A DNA stretch of 64,000 nt from Parerythrobacter_A sp963799315 (GCA_963799315.1 CAWCWP010000001.1:496001-560000); one strand, 5' to 3'. Shown: positions 19,790 to 31,901, counted from the first letter of the stretch. Translations and numbers: made by a program. Notes: a model not told the origin generated them from the letters alone.

Positions 19790-21242
19790 ATGAACTTCGC
19801 CGATCTCGGCCTTTCCCCCGACCTGCTCAAAGCCGTGGCGGACGCCGGTTACACCGAACCCACCGCCATCCAGGCAGAAGCCATTCCGCCCGTGCTGATG
19901 ATGAAGGACATCATCGGCATCGCGCAAACCGGCACCGGCAAGACGGCGGGTTTCGTGCTGCCGATGATCGACATCATGGCCAGCGGCCGTCGCCGCGCGC
20001 TGATGCCGCGCTCGCTGATCCTCGAACCGACGCGCGAACTGGCCGCACAGGTGGCCGAGAACTTCGAGAAATACGGCAAGAACCACGATCTGAAGATGGC
20101 GCTGCTGATCGGCGGCGTGCAGATGGGCGATCAGGTCAAGGCGCTGAACGAAGGGGTCGATGTTCTGATCGCGACGCCGGGCCGCCTGATGGACCTGTTC
20201 GAGCGGGGCAAGATCCTGCTCAATGGGTGCGAGCTGCTGGTGATCGACGAGGCGGACCGGATGCTCGACATGGGCTTCATCCCCGACATCGAATTCATCT
20301 GCGACAAGCTGCCCGAAACGCGGCAGACGATGCTGTTTTCGGCCACCATGCCGCCGCCCATCGAAAAGCTGGCGAAGAAGTTTCTCAACAATCCCAAACG
20401 CATCGAAGTCAGCCGCGCGGCCAGCACGAACAAGGACATCACCGCGTTCAAGGTACCGGTCTCGCCGCGCAAGAAGCGCGAGACGCTGGAATGGCTGCTG
20501 CGCAACGACCACGTCGAAACCGCCATCGTGTTCTCCAACCGCAAGACGACCGTGCGCGAACTGAACAAGTCGTTGCAGAAAAGCGGGTTCATGAGCGGCG
20601 AGATCCACGGCGACATCGACCAGGCGACGCGCAATCAAGGAACTGGAACGGTTCAAGACGGGCGACATGAATATCCTGGTCGCCAGCGACGTTGCGGCGC
20701 GCGGGCTGGACATCAAGGGCGTCAGCCATGTGTTCAATTACGATACGCCGTGGCATCCGGACGATTACGTCCATCGCATCGGCCGCACCGGGCGTGCCGG
20801 AGCCAAGGGTCGCGCGTTCACCTTCGTGACCGACGCCGATGCGGAAGCCATCGAGAATGTCGAGAAGCTGACCGGCGGAGTCATCCCCACCTTCGGCAAG
20901 GATGACGTGCGCGTCGATATCGCACCCGCGAAAACGCCCAAGCCCCAGCCCAAGGCCGGGAGCGAAGCGAAAAGCGAACGTCCGGCCAAAAGCGAAAGCC
21001 CAGCAAAAAGCGAAAACGATGGCGATGATCAGCGGCTCAAGCGGTCGCGCGGACGCAAGGCGCCGGAACGCACGGACGAAAAGCCGGAGCCGAAGCCGCG
21101 ATCGAAACCTGCCAGTCGCAGTAATGCGACACCGCAGGATGCGAAGCCCGCCCGCAAGGCGCGTCGCGATGGCGAGCCGCCGGTGCCTGCCGGAGAATGG
21201 AACGGGCCGAAACCCGACTTCCTCGGCGTCGGTTTCGAATAA
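19790..21242 (+). CDS. DEAD-box ATP-dependent RNA helicase (one frameshift)
   Basis: Unwinds or remodels structured RNA (RhlE/DeaD-like). All helicase motifs are present: Q motif GYTEPTAIQAEAIPP, Walker A AQTGTGKT, PTRELA, TPGRLMDL, DEAD box VIDEADRMLDMG, SAT in LFSATMPP, and in the second half VASDVAARGLDI and HRIGRTGRAGAKGRAF. A highly charged Lys/Pro/Arg/Ser-rich tail of about 110 residues likely binds RNA and is disordered. An extra A at 20633/20634 breaks the frame; removal reads QATRIKELERFKTGDMNILV. Repaired length 483 residues. Which paralogue this is cannot be decided here. Confidence 0.9.
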
Positions 21243-21283
21243 CGCTTCCGCACCTCTTCAAGCCCTTTGACGAAGGCCCGATT

Positions 21284-22074
21284 ATGTTCCGTTTCCTAGT
21301 TTCCACAGCATGCGTCCTGATTGCCGGCGCAGCGCCAATCGCGGTGATGGCGCAGGACAATGGTGGCGAGCGTACGCGCATCGCGCTCGGCCCGCAGCTC
21401 GTCCCGCAATATCCCGGTGCCGACAGCGTCGTCGTGCGCCCGCTGATCGATATCTCGCGGGGCCGCACCGATCAGGAATTCGCGTTCGAGGCAGTCGACG
21501 AAAGTTTCGGCGTCACGCGTGCTGCGGGGCGAAGGGTTTCAAGGTCGGGCCATCGCTGGGATTTCAGGGCAAGCGCCGGTCGAGCGATGTTGGCGGCGTC
21601 CTGCCCGAAGTCGGTTTCAGCTTCGAAATCGGCGGCTTCGCGCAATACGACCTCAGCGATAATTTCCGGGTCCGCAGTGAACTGCGTCAGGGCGTTTCCG
21701 GCCATGACGGTCTGATCGCGAATGTATCGGCGGACGTCGTGTTGCGTAACGGCGACGATACGGTCTTCTCCTTCGGTCCGCGCGTGACGCTGGCCGACGA
21801 CAAATACCAGAATGCCTATTTCGGCGTGGCACCTGCCGACGCGGTTGCGTCGGGCTTGCCTGCTTATGATGCTGGTGGCGGCGTGCAGTCGGTGGGGGGA
21901 ACGGTCGGGTTTATCCAGCAGTTCACGCCAAGCTGGGGCCTTTACAGCTATGCGAAATACGATCGTCTGGTCGATGATGCAGCCGATTCGCCCGTCGTCG
22001 CAGCCTTCGGCTCGCGCAACCAGTATGCGGGCGGCGTTGCCCTGACATACACCTTCGACGGCGGCCTGTTCTAG
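21284..22074 (+). CDS. MipA/OmpV family outer membrane protein (two nearby frameshifts)
   Basis: Predicted outer-membrane beta barrel. A signal peptide (MFRFLVSTACVLIAGAAPIAVMAQ) precedes ALGPQLVPQYPGADSVVVRP, typical of MipA/OmpV proteins. Later strands read SFEIGGFAQYDLSDNFRVRS, DDTVFSFGPRVTLAD and a terminal AGGVALTYTFDGGLF ending in an aromatic residue as barrels do. Extra bases at 21518 and within 21534-21536 break the frame; removing both gives GVTVLRGEGFKVGPSLGFQG and 262 residues. MipA in E. coli is a scaffold for murein enzymes, but most family members have no proven role. Convergent with uvrD, six bases apart. Confidence 0.8.
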
Positions 22075-22080
22075 CGCCGG

Positions 22081-24388
22081 CTACGCCGCCTTTACGAAGC
22101 TGTCGATCACGCGCTTTACGCCGGCGGTTTCGAATTCGATTTCCAGCTTGTTGCCTTCGTGGTCCATCACGAAGCCATAGCCGAACTTGTCGTGAAACAC
22201 GCGCTGCCCCACCGCAATATCCGGGCGCGGTGTGGCGGCGAAACTGGCGGCGCTGCGGCGCGATTCGGAAATTTTGGCCTGCTTGGTTTCGTACCCTGTC
22301 GCCAGCGCCCGCTGCCATCCGGGGCCGCGCGCCTTCGAATGGTCGGGCCGTTCATTGCTGACATGCGCGAACGGATCGTCGCTCTCGCTCCAGTTCGCAC
22401 GCCATAGCGAGGCGCCGCCGCTCATCGTGGTTTCGCTTTCGATATGGTCGTCGGGCAATTCCTCGATGAAACGGCTGGGAATGGAGCTGGTCCACTGCCC
22501 GTAAATGCGCCGGTTCGCCGCGTGCAGGATCGGTGCAGTGCCGCTTCGCTCGGGTGATGGCGACATAGGCGAGGCGGCGTTCCTCCTCCAATGATGCCAG
22601 GCCGCCTTCGTCCAGCGCCCGCTGGCTGGGGAAGACGCCTTCTTCCCAACCGGGCAGGAAGACATTGTCGAATTCCAGCCCCTTCGCCGCATGCATCGTC
22701 ATGATGGTGACGGTCTCGGCATTGTCGCCCCGGTCGTTGTCCATGACCAGGCTGACATGCTCCAGAAAGTCACCCAGCGTGTCGTACTCCTCCATCGCGC
22801 GGGCCAGCTCGGACAGGTTCTCGATACGGCCCTTGGCTTCCGGCGTCCGCTCCGCTTCCAGCATGGCGTCGTAGCCGCTTTCGTCCATCACCTGCCGCAG
22901 CAGTTCGGCCGGCGACAGGCCGTCCGCGACCTCGCGCCAGTGCAGGAACTTGCGCATCAATTCGCCGATGGTGTTGGCGGCGCGCTTGGGCAGCTCGTCG
23001 CTGTCGGCAAGGTCGAGCGAGGCGGCGGCGAGCGGCATCTGCGTGCGGCGCGCATGCTGGTGCATCTTTTCCAGAGTCTTGGCACCCAGACCGCGCTTTG
23101 GCTGGTTGTAGATACGCTCGAACGCCAGATCGTCCTGCGGTTGCGCAACCACGCGCAAGTAAGCCAGCGCGTCGCGGATTTCGGCGCGTTCGTAAAAACG
23201 GAAGCCGCCGATGATCTTGTAGGCGAGGCCGATCTGGATGAAGCGGTCCTCGAATTCGCGCGTCTGGTACTGCGCACGCACGAGGATGGCGACTTCGTCC
23301 AGCGAAGCGCCCTCGCGCTCGATCCGCTCGATTTCCTCGCCGACGCGGCGCGCTTCTTCGGGTCCATCCCAGATGCCGATGACGCGCACCGGATCGCCGC
23401 CATTGTGCTGCGTCCACAACGTCTTGCCGAGCCGTTCGCTGTTCGCCCCGATCAAACCCGATGCCGCACCCAGAATATGCGGGGTCGAACGATAATTCTG
23501 CTCCAGCTTGACGACCTTCGCGCCGGGAAAATCCTTCTCGAACTTCAGGATATTGGCCACTTCCGCGCCGCGCCAGGAATAGATCGACTGGTCGTCGTCG
23601 CCCACCACGCAGATGTTCTTGCGCTCCTGCGCCAGCAGCCGCAGCCACAGATACTGCACCTGGTTGGTGTCCTGATATTCGTCCACCAGGATATATTTGA
23701 ACCGCTTGCGATACTGCGCCAGCACATCGGGTTCGTTGCGCAGGATGTTGAGCATGTGCAGCAGCAGGTCGCCGAAATCGCAGGCATTCAGCGTTTTCAG
23801 CCGTTCCTGATAGGCGCGATACAGTTGCTGGCCCTTGCCGTTGGCATAGGCCTCGTTCTCGGCGGCATCGAGGTCCAGCGGATTGAGGCCGCGGTTCTTC
23901 CAGCGATCGATCAGCCCGGCCAGCTGCCGCGCGGGCCAGCGTTTGTCGTCGATCTCGGCATCGGCGATCAGCGTCTTGAGCAGGCGTAGCTGGTCGTCGG
24001 TATCGATAATGGTGTAGTTCGATTGCAGACCGACCAGTTCGGCATGGCGACGCAGCATGCGCGCGCCGATGGAGTGGAACGTGCCGAGCCACGGCATGCC
24101 TTCCACCGCATCGCCGATATGCCCGCCGACCCGCTCGCGCATTTCGCGCGCCGCCTTGTTGGTGAAGGTGACGCACAGGATTTCGCTGGGCCAGGCGCGG
24201 CGGGTGGCGACCAGATGGGCGAGACGCGCCGTCAGCGCGGCGGTCTTGCCGGTACCTGCCCCGGCCAGCATCAGCACCGGGCCTTCGGTCGTCAGCACGG
24301 CCTCGCGCTGCGGTTCGTTCAGACGCGCGGCATAGGCGGGTACATTGTCTTCGCCCAGCGCGGCGGGAAGGGTTTCAAGGTTGGTCAT
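22081..24388 (-). CDS. uvrD: ATP-dependent DNA helicase UvrD/PcrA (one frameshift)
   Basis: Superfamily 1A 3'-5' DNA helicase for nucleotide excision and mismatch repair. Motifs: LNEPQREAVLTTEGPVLMLA, Walker A AGAGTGKTAALTARL, TFTNKAAREM, DEYQDTNQVQYLWL, GDDDQSIYSWRGAEVANIL, QNYRSTP, TIMTMHAAKGLEFDNVFLPG and VAITRAKR. An extra base at 22531 breaks the frame; removal reads CTILHAANRRIYGQWTSSIP. The C-terminal tail (GQRVFHDKFGYGFVMDHEGN) is the RNA-polymerase-binding Tudor-like region of UvrD/PcrA. Repaired length 768 residues. An ATG two codons upstream (24394) is an alternative start. Confidence 0.93.
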
Positions 24389-24444
24389 GGGCATGTGAAC
24401 AGCTAGGGAACAGGCGGGTGTCTGGCAAGACGGAGGAGATAGCG

Positions 24445-24861
24445 ATGATCGAAGTTACCGGCGAAGTTACCGGCGGGTGCCATTGCGGCGCGATCCGATA
24501 CGAGATCACTGGCGATGTGCTGAACCATTCGCTGTGCCATTGCGTCGATTGCCGCCGTTCCAGCGGTGCGCCAATGGTGGGCTGGGCGATGCTGCCCGAC
24601 AGCGCGCTGACCGTGACCGGCGAACCGAGCATTTACGCCAGCAGCGAACATGCACGGCGCTATTTCTGCATCCAGTGCGGCACCGGCCTGTTCTATTCGA
24701 ACGACGCCCTCATCCCCGGCATGGTGGATGTGCAGACCGCCACGCTGGACGAGCCGGAAGACTTGCCTGCCGAAGCGCATATCCAGGTGGCGGAACGAAT
24801 CGGCTGGATGGCGGACGTGCATCGCCTGCCGACGTTCGACAGGTTCCCGCCAGCCGATTGA
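24445..24861 (+). CDS. GFA family zinc-binding protein
   Basis: A 138-residue CENP-V/GFA-domain protein. Zinc-binding cysteines are visible in GGCHCGAIRYE, LCHCVDCRRSSGAP and YFCIQCGTGLFY. Some relatives are glutathione-dependent formaldehyde-activating enzymes, but most have no proven activity, so no reaction is assigned. ATG at 24445 is supported by GGAGGAG at 24432-24438. The gene is divergent from uvrD with 56 bases between the starts. After it, 24862-25052 (191 bases) holds no gene or clear signal that I recognise. Confidence 0.85.
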   Translation: MIEVTGEVTGGCHCGAIRYEITGDVLNHSLCHCVDCRRSSGAPMVGWAMLPDSALTVTGEPSIYASSEHARRYFCIQCGTGLFYSNDALIPGMVDVQTATLDEPEDLPAEAHIQVAERIGWMADVHRLPTFDRFPPAD

Positions 24862-25052
24862 CGTTACGGTATTGCGGCATTTCGGCTGATTTTAGGCACA
24901 GGAACCGACCGCCAGAGTGTGGCCATCGACGAAATCCTGAGCACATTTGCCAATCCGGACGGGCCACGCCAGACGAGGCTCACCGCACGTCAGATGCGGG
25001 TCGAACAGACTATGTCGCGTGCGTTGCGCAGGGAACCAAGAAGGAAAATCCC

Positions 25053-25460
25053 ATGCGCTTTACCCCTGTCCTAAAGACCTTTGGCGTCGCGCTGTTGGCC
25101 ATGCCGATCGCGGCCGCAGCCCAACCGGTAGCGGGCTCTCCGCCTCCTGTGCCGGATGCGATGCCGCCGCAAGCCGAAGAGCCGATGGAAGACGAGGCTC
25201 CGACTACCGACACGGCCCTGTCGCCCGAAGCCGAAGCCTATGCGATGGCGCTGTCGCCAACCCGCCGTGCGCTGTTCATGCGGCTGAACCCACAAGATCG
25301 CACGCGCCTGATTGCCATGACCGAAGCCGAGCAGGCGGAAGCGTGGCAGACTATCGAGGCGATGGTGGCCGACGAGACGGCTCGCCCCGCCGATCCTGCG
25401 GATGAGCCTGCGCCGCAGGATGATGCCGAGCCGGAAGAGCAGACGGTCGACCCCGACTAG
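25053..25460 (+). CDS. Secreted Pro/Glu/Asp-rich hypothetical protein
   Basis: A 135-residue protein with a signal peptide (MRFTPVLKTFGVALLAMPIAAAA, cleavage near AQP), then a disordered Pro/Glu-rich linker, a short amphipathic helical core (EAEAYAMALSPTRRALFMRL, then DRTRLIAMTEAEQAEAW) and an acidic tail ending DPD. AAGGA lies a few bases before the ATG. Its stop overlaps the rsmD stop on the other strand (the shared bases CTAG). No function is known; periplasmic location is inferred from the signal peptide. Confidence 0.65.
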   Translation: MRFTPVLKTFGVALLAMPIAAAAQPVAGSPPPVPDAMPPQAEEPMEDEAPTTDTALSPEAEAYAMALSPTRRALFMRLNPQDRTRLIAMTEAEQAEAWQTIEAMVADETARPADPADEPAPQDDAEPEEQTVDPD

Positions 25461-26023
25461 CCCGCCTGTTCCAGAACCATGTCGGCAGGGCGATACAGCG
25501 TCAGCTTCGCCTTGCCGACATTGCGTGTCGCGTCGATGTCGAGGCCTTTTACTGCCGTCGCCTCGCCACGCGACGTTTCCAGCGCAATCCAGCAGGCCGG
25601 TCCGATCCAGCCCAACCGCTGCAATCGCTCCAGCGCGACGACACCCGCGCCGGTCTCGTAGGGCGGGTCCAGCAGGATCAGGTCGGCCTGTGCTTTTGCC
25701 GGTCCCAGTTCCAGCACCGAACCGGCGCGCACGTCGCACCGTCGGCGCGCGTCGAGCGTGGCAATGTTGGCGCGAACGGCGTCGAGCGCAGTGCCGTCAC
25801 GCTCGACGAATACACAGTGCGCCGCGCCCCGTGAGAGCGCCTCCAGCCCCAGCGCACCGGATCCGGCAAACAGGTCCAGCACAGTTAGGTCGGCGAAGCT
25901 GCCCAAACGGCTGGCGAGCATCGAGAACAGCGTTTCGCGCGTGCGGTCCCCGGTCGGTCGCGTGGCTTCGCCCTTCGGTGCGACCAGCTTGCGCCCCCGC
26001 CATTCGCCAGCAATAATTCTCAT
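25457..26023 (-). CDS. rsmD: 16S rRNA (guanine(966)-N2)-methyltransferase RsmD
   Basis: S-adenosylmethionine-dependent methylation of 16S rRNA during 30S assembly. The N terminus MRIIAGEWRGRKLVAPKG and TRPTGDRTRETLFSML are diagnostic; the SAM motif is DLFAGSGALGLEALSRGA and the catalytic motif DPPY appears in ILLDPPYETG. Length 188 residues, normal. The ATG overlaps the rluB stop by the shared bases ATGA, so rluB and rsmD form a coupled two-gene operon. The longer upstream reading frame runs through rluB and was rejected. Confidence 0.95.
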   Translation of the reverse strand: MRIIAGEWRGRKLVAPKGEATRPTGDRTRETLFSMLASRLGSFADLTVLDLFAGSGALGLEALSRGAAHCVFVERDGTALDAVRANIATLDARRRCDVRAGSVLELGPAKAQADLILLDPPYETGAGVVALERLQRLGWIGPACWIALETSRGEATAVKGLDIDATRNVGKAKLTLYRPADMVLEQAG

Positions 26024-26793
26024 GTCTTGGCCGGTTTGAGGCCGCTGCGGAACCGGTCGATATCCTGCTTGCGGATTTCTACTGCTTGACCACGCGGCAG
26101 GTCGGCGAGGCCAAACGGACCGTAGGCGGTTCGGACCAGCCGGTTCACTTTCAGTCCCAGCCATTCCAGAACGTGTCTCACTTCGCGGTTCTTGCCTTCG
26201 GTGATCGTCACTTCGATCCACTGGTTGCGTCCCGAACTGCGTTCCTTGTTGGCGTTGATCGGACCGTAATGCATCCCGTCGATGGTGACGCCGTCCATCA
26301 ACGCTTCCAAGGCGTCCTGCGACACCTCGCCAAAAGCGCGGGCGCGATAGGTGCGCGGGATGTTGCTCGATGGCAGTTCCATTTCGCGTTTCAGCGCGCC
26401 GTCATTGGTCAGCAGCAGCAGGCCCTCGGTATTCAGGTCGAGCCGCCCGACCGGCATCACACGGCCGGCATCGGCGGGCAGGGTATTGCGCAGTGCGGTA
26501 TAGATCGTCGGGCGACCCGAAAAGTCGCGCTCCGCCGTCAGCAGGCCGGTCGGCTTGTGAAACGCGAACAGGCGCGTGCGATCGGCCTTTTCTACGGGCT
26601 TGCCGTCCACGGTGACCCCGCGCAGGGTTTCGATAATGGTGGCGGGCGTTTGGAGCACATCGCCGTTCAGTGCCACGCGCCCGTCGCCGATCATCCGCTC
26701 CACTTCGCGGCGGCTGGCAACGCCGGCACGCGCCAGCAGTTTGGCGATACGATGCCCTTCGGGACGCGGCGCGGCAGGATCATAGCTGGTCAT
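26020..26793 (-). CDS. 23S/16S rRNA pseudouridine synthase, RluB/RsuA family
   Basis: A 257-residue enzyme with an N-terminal S4 RNA-binding domain (HRIAKLLARAGVASRREVER) and a catalytic domain with the RsuA-family signature GRLDLNTEGLLLLTNDG, where Asp is the nucleophile. ALRNTLPADAGRVMPVG and TEGKNREVRHVLEWLGLKVN also fit RluB (23S rRNA position 2605 in E. coli). RluB versus RsuA/RluE is a call from overall similarity, so no symbol is given. First gene of the rluB-rsmD pair. The start at 26793 gives the usual short leader before the S4 domain. Confidence 0.88.
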   Translation of the reverse strand: MTSYDPAAPRPEGHRIAKLLARAGVASRREVERMIGDGRVALNGDVLQTPATIIETLRGVTVDGKPVEKADRTRLFAFHKPTGLLTAERDFSGRPTIYTALRNTLPADAGRVMPVGRLDLNTEGLLLLTNDGALKREMELPSSNIPRTYRARAFGEVSQDALEALMDGVTIDGMHYGPINANKERSSGRNQWIEVTITEGKNREVRHVLEWLGLKVNRLVRTAYGPFGLADLPRGQAVEIRKQDIDRFRSGLKPAKT

Positions 26794-26907
26794 GGGGTGA
26801 CGATAGCTGCCTTGTGGTACATGCGATAGCCGCTGAGGTATCAAAGGTTACGGATAGAAGCACCGCACAATCCGTTGATGGACCACAACACTTAAACGGA
26901 GAACATC

Positions 26908-27345
26908 ATGAGCAATGGAATCAATGCACTCGAAACGCTGACCGACACCACTATCGACAGCGTACTCGGATATGAAAAGGCGGCGGAGGCAGCGACCAAT
27001 GCGCAACTGGCGCAAACGCTGCGCGACAGCGCGCAGGAGCGCCGCCAGCTGGTCGGCCAGATGAATGCGCAGATCGTCCAGATGGGCGGCACGGCGCGCG
27101 AAGACGGTTCGTTTTCGGGTAGCGCGCATCGCGTCTGGACCGACATCACCACGGCGTTCGGTGACAAGAACGAAGGCGCGGTGGAGCGGGTCGAAGAAGG
27201 CGAGGACTACCTCAAAAAGAAGTTCGAGGCCGCCTTGAAGGACGACACGCTGCCCGCACCCGCGCGCCAGATCGTGCAGCAGGGCTACACGCAGGTCTGC
27301 GAAGGCGAGCGCATGGCGGACCGGTTGACCAAGCAATTCGACTGA
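26908..27345 (+). CDS. PA2169 family four-helix-bundle protein (DUF2383)
   Basis: A 145-residue helical protein. It begins MSNGINALETLTDTTIDSVL, continues with GYEKAAEAATNAQLAQTLRD, RRQLVGQMNAQIVQMGG and ALKDDTLPAPARQIVQQGYTQVCEG, a pattern of four amphipathic helices typical of the PA2169/DUF2383 ferritin-like fold. Members are often stress-induced; no activity is established. AAACGGAGAACATC upstream offers a Shine-Dalgarno GGAG. It is transcribed alone and followed by a strong terminator. Confidence 0.8.
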   Translation: MSNGINALETLTDTTIDSVLGYEKAAEAATNAQLAQTLRDSAQERRQLVGQMNAQIVQMGGTAREDGSFSGSAHRVWTDITTAFGDKNEGAVERVEEGEDYLKKKFEAALKDDTLPAPARQIVQQGYTQVCEGERMADRLTKQFD

Positions 27346-27365
27346 CGCAGTAATCGAGCCAATGC

Positions 27366-27403
27366 AAAAGTCCCCGTCCGGTTCCTGCCGGGCGGGGCTT
27401 TTT
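27366..27403 (+). terminator. Rho-independent terminator after the PA2169-family gene
   Basis: AAAAGTCCCCG and CCGG pair with CCGG and CGGGGCTTTTT around a short loop, 21 bases after the stop. The A-run on one side and T-run on the other make it usable in both directions, so it may also serve the Rieske oxygenase gene converging from the right. Confidence 0.85.
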
Positions 27404-27410
27404 CGTGTCT

Positions 27411-28571
27411 TCAAGTGGAGGCGATTGCCCCAGTCACTTCGTCATGGAACCGCGCCACGCCGCCTTCCAGCGTGCCAAGCGTCAGGTGTTCCAGCGCACC
27501 GCTTTCCAGCCCCTGCTGCCCTAGTTCGGCCGCGCGAAAGTCTTCGCTGGCAAAGACGCCCTCATCCAGCAGACGCCAGCTTCGCTCCCAATGCGCTACG
27601 GCCTTGTCGTCCGCAGGCGCTTCGGGGATGAGCATCGTGTTTTCGACAAGCGTGCTGCGCTCGTTCTGCGGCAGGAGCACCATGATATTGAGGTAATCCG
27701 GGCTGGGAATGACAAGGCAGCCGGTCAGCGTCTGATACGCGAAAGTTACGTGCCGCCGCACCGCCGCCATATCGGTCACGTCGATTTCCGCCATGTCGTC
27801 GGCACGGCCCACGGCGGATCGGGCATGCGGGCCAACCATGTCGCCTGCGGTCACACCGTCCTTGAAGAACGGCCCGATCGTTTGCGCGTGAAGGCGCGTG
27901 ACGTGATAGCTTTCCAGAAACGCATCCATGATGAGCTTCCAGTTCGCGGCAACCGTATGCGTGCGGCGGCGGAACAGGACCGAGTCCGCCATCCCGAGCG
28001 CTGCAAAGTCCTCGCCCAAAATGGCGGCGGCGGTGAAGTCGGCATCGTCTGCACCCGCGTACCAGATCGCGCCGCCTGCCTCGTGGCTTGGCAGTTCCTG
28101 CAAACCCATCACTGCCTTGTCCAGGCCGGGAAAGGTTTCGGGGCGGGGCAGGCCTTGCAGCGATCCGTCGAGGCGATAGGTCCATGCGTGATAGGGGCAC
28201 ACCAGCCGCCGCGCGCATTGCACCGCCTCGCCTTCGACCAGACGTGTGCCGCGATGGCGGCACACGTTCAGGAACACGCGCGCGCGCCCATCCGTGTCGC
28301 GCACCAATAGCAGGGGGCGACCGGTCCCGTCATGCGGCAGGACGCTGCCGGGTTCGGGCAGGACGGCGCTGGGCATTATCAGCCGGGGCTGTTGATCGAA
28401 CAGTCGTGATTTCTCCGCTTCCCACTGCGCCGGGTCGGTATAGACGCTGGCGGGAACGGTGCGGATTGCGCCTTCGGGATGCGCGGTATTGCGCGCAACC
28501 GTCTCGACCAGCGCGCGCTGGCCGGCGGTCGGCTGGCGGACGGCGGGTTCACGGGTGTCGATGGCGTTCAT
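27411..28571 (-). CDS. Rieske [2Fe-2S] aromatic-ring-hydroxylating oxygenase, alpha subunit type
   Basis: A 386-residue oxygenase component. The Rieske cluster motif is CRH then CPYHAW (about residues 102-125), followed by the mononuclear iron region LESYHVTRLHAQTIGPFF. These proteins hydroxylate or demethylate aromatic, quaternary-amine or similar substrates with electrons from a separate reductase. No reductase, ferredoxin or beta subunit gene is next to it, so the substrate and partners are unknown. The start at 28571 (MNAIDTREPAVRQ) was chosen over an upstream ATG whose extension is hydrophobic and unlike family members. Divergent from the AmpG-type permease. Confidence 0.85.
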   Translation of the reverse strand: MNAIDTREPAVRQPTAGQRALVETVARNTAHPEGAIRTVPASVYTDPAQWEAEKSRLFDQQPRLIMPSAVLPEPGSVLPHDGTGRPLLLVRDTDGRARVFLNVCRHRGTRLVEGEAVQCARRLVCPYHAWTYRLDGSLQGLPRPETFPGLDKAVMGLQELPSHEAGGAIWYAGADDADFTAAAILGEDFAALGMADSVLFRRRTHTVAANWKLIMDAFLESYHVTRLHAQTIGPFFKDGVTAGDMVGPHARSAVGRADDMAEIDVTDMAAVRRHVTFAYQTLTGCLVIPSPDYLNIMVLLPQNERSTLVENTMLIPEAPADDKAVAHWERSWRLLDEGVFASEDFRAAELGQQGLESGALEHLTLGTLEGGVARFHDEVTGAIAST

Positions 28572-30392
28572 CTGCGGCTTCCTATGCCTCGGGCGGACGG
28601 CTAGTGTTGCCGATATAAGTACGAAAAAGCAAAAGGCGTATTCCCACATGGCCGAAGCGGCAGCGACAACGACGAAGCCTTCGCCGAAGCCGGGATGGCG
28701 CGAAGTGATCCGCGCGCTGGGCAACCGCAAGACCGGTTTCATGGCGCTGTTCGGGTTTGCCAGCGGCCTGCCGTTTGCCCTGTTCCTCGGCACTTTGTTC
28801 GCCTGGCTTTCGGAGGCCGAGGTCGATCTGGAAACGATGGGCGTCTTCTCGCTGATCGGGCTGGCCTATGCCTTCCAGTTCCTGTGGTCGCCGCTGATCG
28901 ACAAGGTAAACATCCCGCTGATGCGCAGGCTGGGGCGGCGCAAGCAGTGGATCGTGCCCGCGCAAATCCTGCTTGGCGTGATCCTCGTGGCGCTGGCGCT
29001 CAGCAATCCGAGCAATGAAAGCATCGGCTGGTTCAGCCTGCTGGCGGGTATCGGCGCGCTGGCATCGGCCACGCAGGATATCGCCATCAACGCCTGGCGT
29101 ATCGACGTGGCGGACGAGGTTGCCACGCTGGATATGCTGTCGACTGTTTACCAGATGGGCTACCGGCTGGCCGCGCTGGTTGGCGGTGCGCTGGGCCTGA
29201 TCATCGCGGCGCGCATCGGCTGGCCGCAGACCTATATGCTGATGGGCGGTATCCTGCTGGCGATAGGCTTCGTGGGGCTGTTCGCGCCCGATAGCGATCG
29301 GGGCCGGCTGAAGGCCGGCGAACCCGTTGTCGAGGACGAGCTGCTGGTCGCGCTGCGGCACAAGGGCGAACTTGCGCCTGCGGTGCGGGGCAGGGCGCTG
29401 GCCATAGTCGGCGTGCTGTGGGCAGTGGCCATCGGCGTGGTGCTGACCTTCATGTATATGTCGCTGGCGCTGCCACCGGAACAGCGGCCCAACCCGACCG
29501 ACTTCACTTTGAATTACGGCCCGTGGATCATCGTTGCGACCATCGTGCTGCCTGCGCTGATCGCAGGCTGGCTGGCATCGCAGAAGAAGGCGGGGCGTAA
29601 CCTGCTGGCCGAGGACGCGCCTGCCGCTACGGGCGTAGGCTACGTGATGGACCACTTCTATCGCGCACTGCTGCTGCCGCTGGTCGAGTTCGTCGGGCGC
29701 ATCGGCTGGTCGCTGGTGCTTATCCTCGCGGTGGTGCTGACCTACCGCATCTGCGACGCGATCTGGGGCACGTTTGCCTATCCTTTCTACCTTGGCGAGC
29801 TGGCCTATTCCAACGACCAGGTCGCATTTGCCTCCAAGTTCTTCGGCGTCTTCGCCATCCTGCTGGGTCTGGCGCTGGGTGGCTATATGCTGACCGTTTT
29901 CGGGCGGATGCTCACCCTGACGCTGGGCGCTTTGCTCGCGGCACTGACCAACCTGCTCTACGCCGACCTCGCGCGCGGCGGAGCGCTGATGCAGGCGGGC
30001 AGCGACGCCATCGGCTTTACCGCGCTGATCGATTTTCTGGCGCGAATCTTCTTCGTCGATCCGGCCGGACTGGCGAAGCTGACCTTCACGATCATGTTCG
30101 AGAACCTTGCCATCGGCATCGCGGGCGCGGCGTATATCGCCTGGCTTTCCTCCATCGTGAACAAGAATTTCAGCGCGGTGCAGTACGCGTTGCTGTCCTC
30201 GCTGACGCTGCTGGTCGGCACATTGGGGCGCGGCGCGCTGGGCGAGATGATCGAGGGGCGCGGCTATTACGATGTCTTTGTTTTCACGACCTATATCGGC
30301 TTCATCGCTGTCATCCTGTGCCTGATGGAATGGTATCGCCAGCGGCGTACCGGACGCGCTTCGGGTGTCGTTGCGCCGGAGGTACACACAGC

Positions 30393-31694
<1,302 letters not shown>

Positions 31695-31741
31695 GTAGAG
31701 GAATCCTTTGTTGGGTGCGCTCCGGACATCCGTCCTCCGCT

Positions 31742-31826
31742 TGCTGTGCCATCCCGCTCCCCCTCCCGACCACCCACGGGATTATCCTAAATGGGTGGTC
31801 GGGAGGGGGAGCGGGATGGCACAGCA
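31742..31826. repeat. Perfect 35-bp inverted repeat with 15-base loop
   Basis: The left arm 31742-31776 (begins TGCTGTGCCATCCCGC, ends GACCACCCA) is repeated exactly inverted at 31792-31826, around the loop CGGGATTATCCTAAA. It lies in the 207-base accD-folC gap, whose remainder shows no gene. The absence of a single mismatch over 35 bases suggests recent formation, active maintenance, or an assembly fold-back. Confidence 0.95.
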
Positions 31827-31901
31827 CCGAGCGTAAGCGAGAAAACAAGAACGCGCGAGATAGCACAGCCTCCGACCATCAGCGAGCAGCCCAGAGCGCG
31901 T

